Positions 8,109 through 17,117 of a stretch of DNA of 33,312 nt are shown piece by piece (the first letter of the stretch is position 1; every line of letters starts with the position of its first letter). Position numbers and translations under genes: made by a program. Source of the DNA: Acidobacteriota bacterium (GTDB lineage: Bacteria > Acidobacteriota > Terriglobia > Bryobacterales > Bryobacteraceae); the NCBI GenBank assembly GCA_025352795.1, contig JANXSF010000043.1:1-33312 (forward strand), in the 5' to 3' direction. Under the pieces are notes generated by a model. That model saw nothing but the letters and a program-made list of their open reading frames with translations. It was not told where the DNA came from and searched no databases.

Positions 8109-9446
8109 CTACATATTTACTTCAACAACTTCCTCAAAAACACTGTCTGGCAGCTTAATTCCGCTAATTTTGAGACGATTGAGGATCAGTGGAGTGACCC
8201 CGGTATACTTAAACCGCCCCATCACTTTTCCTTCGGAATTAACGCCAATCCTTTCAAACTGGAAGATATCCTGAACTTCCACGCGATCATGCACCACGCC
8301 CAGAACTTCAGAAATGGAAGTGATTTTACGGGACCCATCCTGCAGGCGAGCCACCTGCACCACCAACTTAATTGCACCCGCTAGTTGGGACACGATCACT
8401 TTGGTGGGGATCTCCACATCGGCCATTAGAATCATCGCCTCCAAGCGGGAAAACGCATCGCGCGGATTGTTGGCGTGGATGGTGGTCATAGACCCTTCCA
8501 CACCAGTATTCATGGCCTGCAGCATGTCCAACGTTTCCGCACCACGGCACTCACCCACAATAATTCGGTCAGGCCGCATACGCAGTGCTGTACGTACTAA
8601 ATGACGCTGATTGATGCCGCCTTCTTTGTTCAAATTTGGAGGTCGAGTTTCAAATTTCACTACGTGCCGCTGTTGCAATTGCAGTTCGGCGGTATCTTCA
8701 ATTGTGACTACCCGCTCGTCTTCGGGGATAAAACGGGACATGGCATTTAAGGTGGTAGTTTTTCCTGAACCCGTTCCGCCAGAAACCAGAATGGTGGTCT
8801 TTGCTTGCACGCACGCCGCCAGGAACTGCAGCATGGACGGCATGACCGTCTTATAGGCAATCATCTCGTCCGATGTGATAACGTGCCTTCCAAATCGGCG
8901 GATAGAAAGTGAAGGACCATCCAGCGCCAGCGGCGGAATAATTGCATTCACACGGGAACCATCCAGCAAACGGGCGTCAACAATAGGGGACGCTTCGTCT
9001 ATGCGACGGCCTACTTGCGAAACAATTTTTTCAATGATGTGCAGCAGATGGGCGTTATCGCGGAAGCGGACTGGAGTTAGCTGCAATCTACCACCGCGTT
9101 CCACATACACTTTGTCGAAACGGTTCACCAGAATATCGGAGATGGAAGATTCTTTTAGCAGCGGTTCCAGGGGACCCAGCCCCAACACTTCATCAAGAAC
9201 TTCCTCCACAATCCGATTCTGCTCGGCTGTGGTCATAGGAATCTTCTCTTGTTCCAGCAATCGTTCCACGACGCGACCAATTTCGGCGCGAACCCTATCT
9301 TTGGGGATCGATGCGACGCGGTCCAGATTCAGCGCAGTCAGCAGCTTTTTATGGATTTCCGATTTGATTTCAAAATAACGGTCCGCAGTGCGAGGTTGAG
9401 GTGCACCGCCGCCGCGATTGATTGGTGGACGTGTTGGGCTGCCCAT
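8109..9446 (-). CDS. cpaF: CpaF/TadA-type secretion or pilus ATPase
   Basis: A 445-residue hexameric ATPase of the type II/IV secretion superfamily, used to drive Flp (Tad) pilus assembly. The N-terminal ~200 residues match the CpaF N-domain ([20 protein letters not shown]). The Walker A is GGTGSGKT at 223-230, the Asp box EDTAEL at 250-255, the Walker B RIIVGE at 294-299 and the His box TTIHAN at 321-326, all intact. The other tad/cpa genes are not adjacent here, so the gene stands alone next to rpsA. It is divergent from the sulfatase gene across 60 bases. There is no clear Shine-Dalgarno site before the ATG. Confidence 0.9.
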   Translation of the reverse strand: MGSPTRPPINRGGGAPQPRTADRYFEIKSEIHKKLLTALNLDRVASIPKDRVRAEIGRVVERLLEQEKIPMTTAEQNRIVEEVLDEVLGLGPLEPLLKESSISDILVNRFDKVYVERGGRLQLTPVRFRDNAHLLHIIEKIVSQVGRRIDEASPIVDARLLDGSRVNAIIPPLALDGPSLSIRRFGRHVITSDEMIAYKTVMPSMLQFLAACVQAKTTILVSGGTGSGKTTTLNAMSRFIPEDERVVTIEDTAELQLQQRHVVKFETRPPNLNKEGGINQRHLVRTALRMRPDRIIVGECRGAETLDMLQAMNTGVEGSMTTIHANNPRDAFSRLEAMILMADVEIPTKVIVSQLAGAIKLVVQVARLQDGSRKITSISEVLGVVHDRVEVQDIFQFERIGVNSEGKVMGRFKYTGVTPLILNRLKISGIKLPDSVFEEVVEVNM

Positions 9447-9506
9447 AGGGAACTAAATAGAAACACCGATATGCAATTAAAGTAACGAGTACCATATCAA
9501 GTATAG

Positions 9507-10841
9507 ATGCTAAACCGGCGTCAATTTTTAACTTCGGCAGCCGTTGCACTGCAAGATTCTGCACCCGCGCGGAAACTTCCTAACGTTTTGTACATTTGCT
9601 GCGATTCGTGGCGAGCGCAGGCGTTGCCATCGGCTGGTGACTTCAATGTGATTGCTCCGAATTTGGCGCGCCTGGCAAGTCAGGGTGTGCATTTTTCACG
9701 CAGTTACGCGGCAAATCCAGTTTGCGGACCTTCACGCGCCGCCATTCAAACAGGTAAATTTCCCCATGCCGTGAAAATGCCGGTGAACGATTTGTTGCTC
9801 CCATTGGATGAAGTCTGCATTTCCCAACAATTGGTGAAAGCGGGTTACAAGACCGGCTTCATCGGCAAATGGCATCTGGATGGGGAGGAACGTCCAGGTT
9901 TTGTGCCGCCTGGTCCACACAGGCACGGCTATCAGTATTGGGCAGCCACCAATCGGAACCACGACGCTTTCAATACCATCTACTTCAATGATGCTCCGGA
10001 GCCGATTTACAAAAAAGGCTTTGAGCCCGATATTCAAACAGATCTAGCTATTCAGTTTCTTGAACAGAATAAGGCCAACCCGTTTTATCTGTTTCTATCC
10101 TGGATCTCGCCCCATGCGCCGTACACTCCGCCGCCCCGTCATCAGAAGACTTATAACTCGGCCAAGTTGGTCTTACGAGAAAATGTCCCGCCCGGTTCGG
10201 AAGCGCAAACCCGCAAGGAATTGGCTGGTTACTATGGACTTTGTTCCGCACTTGATGACGATGTTGGGCGTCTTCTCGACAAGCTGGACCAACTGAAACT
10301 GACTGCGGATACCGTCGTCATTTTCACAGCCGATCATGGCAATATGATGGGGTCGCACGGGCTGATCGGAATGGATGTCCCCTATGAGGAATCGGTGGGA
10401 ATTCCTTTGATTGTCCGCTATCCTCGAAAACTGAAAGCAGGCACTATGGATGAGGATCTGTTGGTATCGAACGTGGACCACATGCCCACTATCCTGGGCT
10501 TTTGTGGTGTGGAGATTCCTTCCGATGTCCAGGGGCGCGACTTATCTGGTTTTATGATCAGTGGCGAAGGAGATCGACCGCAGTCCATTTATTGTGAAGG
10601 GCAACTGACCACGCCTGAAGAATGGCGGATGATTGTGCGCGGCTTGGACAAAATGGTGGTCGGGCGTGATATGAAAGTGACTCACTTATTCAACTTAGGG
10701 CAGGATCCATTTGAGATGACTAATCTGGCAAATAGTAAGGCCAGTTCGGTTCTGCAAGATGGGCTGCTTGCTTTAATGAAACGTTGGATGATTCGGACCG
10801 GGGATCGTGTTCCTTTTCCAATGCCGAAAGTGAGAGCGTAG
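9507..10841 (+). CDS. Type I sulfatase family protein
   Basis: A 444-residue protein with a twin-arginine-like opening (MLNRRQFLTSAA), suggesting export. The formylglycine motif C-G-P-S-R is at Cys73-Arg77, and FTADHGNMMGSHG is the C-terminal metal-site segment of alkaline-phosphatase-like sulfatases. It would hydrolyse sulfate esters, probably of glycans, after Cys73 is converted to formylglycine. One oddity is the first metal segment: CCDSWR has Asp33-Ser34 where most sulfatases have two acidic residues. The trmO gene starts on the next base after the stop, so the two are co-transcribed. No ribosome-binding site is evident. Confidence 0.85.
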   Translation: MLNRRQFLTSAAVALQDSAPARKLPNVLYICCDSWRAQALPSAGDFNVIAPNLARLASQGVHFSRSYAANPVCGPSRAAIQTGKFPHAVKMPVNDLLLPLDEVCISQQLVKAGYKTGFIGKWHLDGEERPGFVPPGPHRHGYQYWAATNRNHDAFNTIYFNDAPEPIYKKGFEPDIQTDLAIQFLEQNKANPFYLFLSWISPHAPYTPPPRHQKTYNSAKLVLRENVPPGSEAQTRKELAGYYGLCSALDDDVGRLLDKLDQLKLTADTVVIFTADHGNMMGSHGLIGMDVPYEESVGIPLIVRYPRKLKAGTMDEDLLVSNVDHMPTILGFCGVEIPSDVQGRDLSGFMISGEGDRPQSIYCEGQLTTPEEWRMIVRGLDKMVVGRDMKVTHLFNLGQDPFEMTNLANSKASSVLQDGLLALMKRWMIRTGDRVPFPMPKVRA

Positions 10842-11231
10842 ATGGAACTACGGCCCATCGGAATTGTCCACAACGAAGTTCGCCCACCGCAGAAAATGAC
10901 CCCATTCGGAGTGCCTTCTACGGTTGAAATTTTGCCTCAGTACGAAGAGGCTCTATTGCATATTGAGAAGCATTCGCACATTTGGGTGCTGGCTTGGATA
11001 GACCGTGGGGAGCGCGATGTGCTGCAAGTGATCCCGAGATCAGGTAATGAGCTGCGGGGAGTATTTGCGGTGCGTTCGCCTGCCCGACCGAATCCAATTG
11101 GGCTAACTTCAGCGCGGCTGCTTAAGCGCGAAGGCCTCACTTTGTATTTGGACAAACTGGATTTTCTGGATGGCACTGTTGTGCTGGACATCAAGCCCTA
11201 CTTCCCAGTTCGCGACGTGCATTTTGCCTAA
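10842..11231 (+). CDS. trmO: tRNA (N6-threonylcarbamoyladenosine37-N6)-methyltransferase TrmO
   Basis: A 129-residue member of the TrmO/YaeB (UPF0066) family, which transfers a methyl group from S-adenosylmethionine to t6A37 in certain tRNAs. RPIGIVHNEV opens the small beta barrel, HIWVLAWIDR continues it, and FAVRSPARPNPIGLT is the signature. It is close to the minimal catalytic domain and lacks the C-terminal domain of the ~235-residue E. coli enzyme, as many bacterial members do. The ATG directly follows the sulfatase stop codon. This looks like a functional core gene in an operon with an unrelated enzyme. Confidence 0.9.
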   Translation: MELRPIGIVHNEVRPPQKMTPFGVPSTVEILPQYEEALLHIEKHSHIWVLAWIDRGERDVLQVIPRSGNELRGVFAVRSPARPNPIGLTSARLLKREGLTLYLDKLDFLDGTVVLDIKPYFPVRDVHFA

Positions 11232-11234
11232 TGG

Positions 11235-11260
11235 AAGGGGCGTTCTTTAATGCACCCCTT
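11235..11260. terminator. Possible bidirectional terminator stem between convergent genes
   Basis: AAGGGG at 11235-11240 pairs with CCCCTT at 11255-11260 across a 14-base loop, between the trmO stop and the convergent flotillin stop. A long T-run is absent, so it is only a weak candidate. Confidence 0.3.
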
Positions 11261-13073
11261 ATTCCACCTTCTTTTCGTCCTTCTTCATGCCATCCTTAAT
11301 CAGCCCGGCCAGCAAAATATTTACTAGTGACGCACCGCCATCCGCACCGCCACCACCTGCCATAATCTGCGGCACAAGCGCCGTCTTCGCTTCAGCCAAT
11401 GCGCGACCCACTTCAATCACCGCGTAGTTATTCTGACCCACCGCCTCAGTCTTCAACTTAATAACTGAAGCTTCTGCAGTGCCCACTGCCGTGGTCCTTT
11501 CCGCTGTCGCATTACCCACCACTGTGAGCACTTCAGCATCGGCCTTGGCGTTGATTGTCTTCGACTCTGCCTCGCCAGCAGCCTTCTTCACCACTGCCTT
11601 AGCATTGAACTCGGCGATTTCTACAGACCGCTCTGCCGCCACCACGCCAGCTTGCGTATCTGCTTGCGCCCTGGCTTGTTGCAAACTCTTGCGAGTCTCC
11701 TCCGCTGTGCGCTGTGTCTCAAAAGTAGTCTTTTCCTGCTCAGCGATTTTACGATCCGTCAGCGTTTTCATTAGCGCTTCAGGAGGGGTGATGTCGCCAA
11801 TCAACGTATCCACAGCCACCACGTTATATTCCGATAGAGCTGCGGAAATGCGATTCTTCGCGTCTTCCTGCCTTTCCTTACGACCCCTAAGGAAGTCGAT
11901 CACATCAGACCCTTGCGCTGCGTTGCGGAAGTAATTGCCAATGGTCGGTTCAAGAACTTGCGTTACAAGGTTGGCAACACTTCCGAAACGGGCGATCACT
12001 TTTGGCGCATCGTTTCGAGGAATGTGAATGATTTGGCTGACGTCCAGGTTGAACGTGAATCCATCGGAAGATCGTACGGTAATCGTGGACAGGTTTTTAT
12101 CCAAATTGTGGGCTTCACTCTTTCCCGTGGCCCAGTTCAAGACTACATTAGCTGTCGGCACACATTCCACCTTGTGTGTATAAGGGTTGATGGGATACTT
12201 ACCTGGATCAAGTGGTTCCACCCAGACACCTTTTTGGCCTTTGCCGACCAGGTTGCCATGGCGAAATGTATCGCCAGTAGTGTCCACACCGGGTTGGCCA
12301 ACGTAGGCGATAACCACGCCAGCGCTTGCGATGGGTACGGAAGTCATTTCCCGGGATTCCACTGTAGCCAACCGCGGATTGATGAAGTAACGACCGGCCA
12401 GGATTACTTGTTCCTGCAGGCCCTTGAATCCACCAGCGTCAATGAACGATTGCCCATCCTGAAACATGTTGTGCCCGGAAATTTCTTTACCAGCAATGTC
12501 GCCGGTTGGTAGTGACCGGCCTTCTTTGGTAGTGACAATGCCCACCATGTTGTCTTCAATTTCGGTAACTTTCTCAAGCACAACGCTAAACAGAGCTGTA
12601 TTGATGCGATAGGTTCCTGGGGGAATCACGATGATCTGCGGGCCACGTTCACCGCTGTTTTCAAGAAACGAGCGAGCATTTTGGAACGCATCACAATCTA
12701 CCTTTTTTGCAAGAACCCGACCGTTTGTTAGAGGGATGCCGTCACGTGCTTCCACCACGCCAATATATCCTTCATTGACGTTGGTGAACTGTTGCCGAAT
12801 GATTTTGTACTGCCATGGCCAATAGCCGAAATAGAGTCCCGGGGCAAGTGAATCACCCTGGAATCCGGCTTCACCTTTCAGTGCGATGATCTTGCCGTCA
12901 GGTAGAGATTTGTTCGCACCCCACAGGACGAACTTCTTGTTGACGATGCCAATTGAATCTTCGGGAATAACGGCGATGCCTAAAAGTCGAAACGTCCACC
13001 GGTAGAAAATGAAGAAGAGGGCGATGGGAATCAACCACCAGAGACATTCCAGAAGTCCGGGTAAATTATTCAT
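11259..13073 (-). CDS. Flotillin-like SPFH/band 7 membrane protein
   Basis: A 604-residue protein. The ATG at 13073 follows AAAGGAAC and opens directly into one membrane helix (about residues 8-30); a 27-residue upstream extension is unlikely. The middle holds the SPFH domain (SSDGFTFNLDVSQIIHIPRND and following). The C-terminal third is a long Ala/Glu-rich helical region from about EQEKTTFETQ to the end, as in flotillins, closing with a Gly/Ala-rich segment. Flotillins form large membrane scaffolds that organise membrane microdomains. It is longer than classic bacterial FloA (~330) or FloT (~510) because of repeated beta segments after the helix. It is divergent from the hydrolase gene at 13261. 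Confidence 0.85.
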   Translation of the reverse strand: MNNLPGLLECLWWLIPIALFFIFYRWTFRLLGIAVIPEDSIGIVNKKFVLWGANKSLPDGKIIALKGEAGFQGDSLAPGLYFGYWPWQYKIIRQQFTNVNEGYIGVVEARDGIPLTNGRVLAKKVDCDAFQNARSFLENSGERGPQIIVIPPGTYRINTALFSVVLEKVTEIEDNMVGIVTTKEGRSLPTGDIAGKEISGHNMFQDGQSFIDAGGFKGLQEQVILAGRYFINPRLATVESREMTSVPIASAGVVIAYVGQPGVDTTGDTFRHGNLVGKGQKGVWVEPLDPGKYPINPYTHKVECVPTANVVLNWATGKSEAHNLDKNLSTITVRSSDGFTFNLDVSQIIHIPRNDAPKVIARFGSVANLVTQVLEPTIGNYFRNAAQGSDVIDFLRGRKERQEDAKNRISAALSEYNVVAVDTLIGDITPPEALMKTLTDRKIAEQEKTTFETQRTAEETRKSLQQARAQADTQAGVVAAERSVEIAEFNAKAVVKKAAGEAESKTINAKADAEVLTVVGNATAERTTAVGTAEASVIKLKTEAVGQNNYAVIEVGRALAEAKTALVPQIMAGGGGADGGASLVNILLAGLIKDGMKKDEKKVE

Positions 13074-13260
13074 TGCGATGTTCCTTTTAGTTGTGGCTTC
13101 AATGTCATTGCTTAGCTGGCGTCTCAATCTGATTTCGCCACATCCACTATACATTGCGCGATCTGCAAGAAAACTGGATCAACCATTTCAAATAGTCTTT
13201 GCACTACTATGATGAAGGACCATAGTTCGCTGAACATTGTTCGGATCAGGATAAGAATTT

Positions 13261-14403
13261 ATGAGAATGAAAATATTTGGATTGACTCTCGCAGTTGTTG
13301 CCACTTTCGGGCAAGATGTTCCTCGTCGAGCTCCCCTGCCGCCGTTACCTGCTCCTGTTGGAGTGCCCAAACCTGGGCCAGTGACCGATGCCCCATATGT
13401 CCCAATGCCCATCTTGCAAGGCGGCGTGGTGGTGCCACTCTATCCACCGAACTCTCCGTTCCTCAAAATAGAAAAAGTTCGCGAGGCCGAGCAATACAAT
13501 ATGAGCCAAGCCGTGCCAGGGCGTATCAATAGCATCGTCAATATTCATAATCCTTCGGTTGAAGTACACATGGTTGATCGCGGTCTGAATACCGGTGCCG
13601 CATTAATTCTGGTGGCGGGCGGCGGGCATAATACTCTAAACGTCGGAACGGAGAGTGCTGATTTTGTTCCGTTTTTTTACAACTATGGCGTAAATACGAT
13701 CATCCTGCGGAATCGCTTGCGACGTGACGGTTACAACGCACAGACCGACGCGGTGAACGATGCGCTGCAGGCGATTCGACTGGTTCGTGCTTATGCCAAG
13801 GAATGGAATATTGACCCAAACAAAATCGGCATCATGGGCTTTTCCGCAGGTGCTGAACTTTCAGCTCCGGCGGCGGTTTTGTTTGAAGACTTCGACAAAA
13901 AGTACAGCGATCCTAGCGATCCGTTAGCGGGGATTTCATCGCGACCAGACTTTGTGGGCATCATCTATCCTGGTCCCACACCGTTTGCTCGTAATCGCAC
14001 CGCGCCCCCGATTCCGCGAAATGTTCCGCCCGCGTTCATCGCCTGTGCTGGCTCGGGCGATCGCGGACATGCTGTCTGGGCAGTGGAATACTTCACAGCC
14101 ATGTTGGCCATCGGCATCCCCAATATTGAAATGCATATTTACGGAAACGGCCGCCATCCCGGCGATGCTTTGGGCGATGGCAGTCGAATGACCGGAGGCT
14201 TGACGGATCGGAATGCAATTCCATTTGGGACCTGGCAATATCGTTACATCGACTGGTTTCGCGATCTTGGTTTTTTGCAAAAACCTGGTGTAGAAACAAA
14301 AGCCGCTAAAGATATTGCTACCTATTTGACGCAGCCTCCTCCACGTGTGGGCGGGCAAGGTGGCACCTCGGCACAGCCTGCGACAGCCCCCGTTAAACCC
14401 TAG
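13261..14403 (+). CDS. Secreted alpha/beta hydrolase (BD-FAE/esterase-like)
   Basis: A 380-residue protein with an N-terminal signal peptide (MRMKIFGLTLAVVATFG), then a Pro-rich linker to about residue 65. The alpha/beta hydrolase core shows the oxyanion segment LVAGGGHNTL, the nucleophile elbow G-F-S-A-G with Ser195, and GRHPGD late in the chain, which probably carries the catalytic His. This pattern is common in acetylxylan and feruloyl esterase-like proteins annotated in polysaccharide utilisation. A second Pro-rich tail follows. The substrate is not known. The stop TAG at 14401-14403 overlaps the convergent stop of the particle cluster. Confidence 0.8.
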   Translation: MRMKIFGLTLAVVATFGQDVPRRAPLPPLPAPVGVPKPGPVTDAPYVPMPILQGGVVVPLYPPNSPFLKIEKVREAEQYNMSQAVPGRINSIVNIHNPSVEVHMVDRGLNTGAALILVAGGGHNTLNVGTESADFVPFFYNYGVNTIILRNRLRRDGYNAQTDAVNDALQAIRLVRAYAKEWNIDPNKIGIMGFSAGAELSAPAAVLFEDFDKKYSDPSDPLAGISSRPDFVGIIYPGPTPFARNRTAPPIPRNVPPAFIACAGSGDRGHAVWAVEYFTAMLAIGIPNIEMHIYGNGRHPGDALGDGSRMTGGLTDRNAIPFGTWQYRYIDWFRDLGFLQKPGVETKAAKDIATYLTQPPPRVGGQGGTSAQPATAPVKP

Positions 14404-17114
14404 GATTGCTGACTGCTTTTGCGTCCAGGGAAAAGAGGGAAGCCATAGCCAATCAAGCAAAATTGATCCAAGGCGAACAAGACAATCGAATCCAGTGATC
14501 GAGCTTTGGCCATTTCAACTTCCTTAATCCACGTTGTTGTCGAATCACCAATTCCAACCAGGAAGCTTCGTTGGCTTGCCGGGAAGCTTTTCCCTGCGCC
14601 GTATTCAATAGAAAACTGGCACTTGTTCAAGTTGCGTTCAAATGTGTAAGTGAAACTCTCGGTTTTCAAACTATCCAGTTTTGCAGGGGTCCATTCTTGT
14701 ATTGGAAAATTCACCAAAGTGTTCAACGCGGAATCGTTGACGTCGGGGGGATAAAGAACTTCGAATCGGCAGTTTGGATACGAAGCCCGGACATGTTCAA
14801 TCAACTGTCGCGTGAAAGAACCTAGAAGACTTTGAAGGTGAGCTACCTCCTGTGGAAACAAGCTTGGGTCCGATTCTCTAGCAGGAATCGTTTGCATGCT
14901 CACACCAAATTGTTGTTGGAATGTGCTTGTGGTGTACGAATCGTAGAAGGGCATTCCCACTGCATGAAGTGGAAAGTACCACCATTGAACTTCACCCAGT
15001 TGAAGATACGGCACCACCCCTGCAGCGTTCAACAGGGCGGCCATTTCCAGATGAACACTTTGCCAATACGCCAAACTGGTGGGTGAAAAATTAGTTTGAA
15101 TGGCCGGAGTATCCAATATGACCGCAGCGCCATTGGGATATCGTTGGGCAATACCAGCCGCAACACTTGGGTCACCGTCTTTCAGCTCCGTACTAAACGC
15201 AACCGTTAGATCAATTCCATACTCTTTTAGCTTTCCGCAAAAGCCCGTTGTCCAATCGCGCACGGCTCGATTCAATTTGGGTGAAGAAGCTAAATCCGTT
15301 CTCCAATAACCGTCTGCTCCTCCCTGAAGATTTCCTAGAGCAGGAGACACTAGCAAAGTTGAATCGGTTGTGCTGAGTGAGATGCGAAGACTGTTGCCTT
15401 CGGTTCCCATGGCTCGGGAGTAAATGGTGAGTGTTGTACCTGACGCGACAGCCCGCACTCCAGTAAATCCATTGTTCAATCTCAGCTCAAAGGCTTTGCA
15501 AACTGTTGTTGGGGTGTCACCGAAAAGGTGGAGATGAACAATGGTGGTGTCCAGAGCTGGACCAATCTTGAGAGTGGTACTGCTGCTGGGCGTAACTGAT
15601 CCTGTAATGGAGAGTTGGGCTGACGAATACACTTGGCCGAACTTTTCCATTTCATAAAACACCAACGCTCCAACATAGTGGTTCGCTCTGCCGCGGAATC
15701 CCAAGGACCACAGCATCCAAGCTGTTCTTTCGGCAGGAAGCGCCAATGAGTGATCTGTATCCCAATCGGTAGCCAAAGTAATGTCTTCAATGACTGGAAG
15801 ATGAGTTACAAAATCGACAGGCAGCGCAATTTCAACGAAATCGAAATAGAAGTAATCGCCTGTTATTCCATTGTGGGTGACAGAAAAAGTATGACTTCCC
15901 GCCGCGTAAGAACCAATAGGGATGCGGCAAAGTACATCCTCTCCTTTGATCGTAAGATTGAGTGTCTTTGCAACCGCTCCATCCACTCGGACGACGATTT
16001 GCGCTCCATTTGGCACGTACCGACTTCCCAACAACAGTACATGGGCAAATGGACATGTATAAGTCACGCTAAGTGAATTTCCTGGAGTAGTGCTGTTGAC
16101 AATTGTTCCACCGGAAAAATTTCCACGTCCATAATTCCACTGACCTGTGTATTGGATCTCTTTTGCGTCATCTTCAATTCTTCGACTTCCAGGTCCGGCG
16201 ATTCTATGCAGGCTGTTTTGTCCACTGACTACCCAATTCGAAATGTTTACGCTGAATTCAATGCGTTCGAATGGTCCCTGCTGGAACGCCGCTGCGTAAG
16301 TCCAACGCATTTTTCTAATCTTCGTTGAGGGCACAATGTTTCCAATCACATCCAACAAATTTGAAAAATCGAGAGAGATTCGCCATCGCGTTGGTGAAAT
16401 GCCCCCAGAGAACATTTCGCTTGAGGGAGACCAAGTCATACTTATGTGTGACGATTGGCCGTAGGCACCCAGTCTATTTCCGTTTGCGCCTACGCGGCTA
16501 TTGATGACAGTGTTTCCAGGCCCCACATAAGTTAGCGTTATGACAGATCCTTGGAGGCTTGCCCGCATTTGTGTCGAAAAAAAGTTGATGCTCGCCACAA
16601 TCGTACTGGCAATACTATCAACCGTGTCGGACCCAAGTATTTGATGGGTGTGGTGCTCTTCCAGCCAACTCAGTCCAACATATTGGCCAACAACCGGGCT
16701 GCCCGTCAACTCAAATTGGGCTGTTGGGCAAACGTAGCTTCCGACAATCGCAGTGGCATGGTCCAGTAGTGAAACGAAGTAAACATCTTCACGAGTGTCA
16801 GTCCAAATCCTTAGAAAAGGCCAATCCACAGTGTGAAAAAGATCGGAATCAATCGGGATGCAATTGGTCCTCTCCTCTTCATATACCAACAGCAGCCCGC
16901 TTAGATCCCCGTCAGGAAGATTGCGGAATAGCGGATGTTCATAGACATTGTCGCGGTTCCATTCCACCACGGCCCAATCAAATTGTTGTCTCCATGAGCC
17001 GGACACGACAAACCCATTCGCATTGGCTTGACTAAGAGATGCAATTGCTGAAGGGCGCAGAAAATATATTTGCAAATCACGATTCGGCTGAAGTTTCGAT
17101 ATCTGTTCCTGCAT
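14400..17114 (-). CDS. Large terminal tail protein with TIM-barrel/glycosidase-like C-terminus
   Basis: A 904-residue protein, last in the particle cluster, starting 3 bases after the tail-tip gene. The N-terminal half is beta-rich, with a jelly-roll-like module at about 340-440 (SGGTIVNSTTPG through YFYFDFVEI) that could bind glycans. The C-terminal ~270 residues, from GGADGYWRTDL on, look like a TIM barrel: GIDLTVAFS, RYPNGAAVILDTPA, VPYLQLGEVQWWYF and DSIVLFALDQF are strand-like, with a Glu in LQLGEVQWW placed as in glycoside hydrolases. RcGTA protein 15 also carries a TIM-barrel-like domain, so a receptor-binding or wall-glycan-cleaving tip is plausible. No catalytic pair is proven. Its stop TAG shares the CTAG tetramer with the host gene stop. 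Confidence 0.6.
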   Translation of the reverse strand: MQEQISKLQPNRDLQIYFLRPSAIASLSQANANGFVVSGSWRQQFDWAVVEWNRDNVYEHPLFRNLPDGDLSGLLLVYEEERTNCIPIDSDLFHTVDWPFLRIWTDTREDVYFVSLLDHATAIVGSYVCPTAQFELTGSPVVGQYVGLSWLEEHHTHQILGSDTVDSIASTIVASINFFSTQMRASLQGSVITLTYVGPGNTVINSRVGANGNRLGAYGQSSHISMTWSPSSEMFSGGISPTRWRISLDFSNLLDVIGNIVPSTKIRKMRWTYAAAFQQGPFERIEFSVNISNWVVSGQNSLHRIAGPGSRRIEDDAKEIQYTGQWNYGRGNFSGGTIVNSTTPGNSLSVTYTCPFAHVLLLGSRYVPNGAQIVVRVDGAVAKTLNLTIKGEDVLCRIPIGSYAAGSHTFSVTHNGITGDYFYFDFVEIALPVDFVTHLPVIEDITLATDWDTDHSLALPAERTAWMLWSLGFRGRANHYVGALVFYEMEKFGQVYSSAQLSITGSVTPSSSTTLKIGPALDTTIVHLHLFGDTPTTVCKAFELRLNNGFTGVRAVASGTTLTIYSRAMGTEGNSLRISLSTTDSTLLVSPALGNLQGGADGYWRTDLASSPKLNRAVRDWTTGFCGKLKEYGIDLTVAFSTELKDGDPSVAAGIAQRYPNGAAVILDTPAIQTNFSPTSLAYWQSVHLEMAALLNAAGVVPYLQLGEVQWWYFPLHAVGMPFYDSYTTSTFQQQFGVSMQTIPARESDPSLFPQEVAHLQSLLGSFTRQLIEHVRASYPNCRFEVLYPPDVNDSALNTLVNFPIQEWTPAKLDSLKTESFTYTFERNLNKCQFSIEYGAGKSFPASQRSFLVGIGDSTTTWIKEVEMAKARSLDSIVLFALDQFCLIGYGFPLFPGRKSSQQS

Positions 17115-17117
17115 TGG

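Noticed and set aside
11913-12512. Plus-strand open frame of 199 codons within the flotillin gene
   Set aside because: Antisense shadow of a well-supported SPFH gene, with no recognisable motif.
13936-14460. Minus-strand open frame over the hydrolase 3' end
   Set aside because: It lies opposite a convincing alpha/beta hydrolase with an intact nucleophile elbow and overlaps the cluster's last gene.
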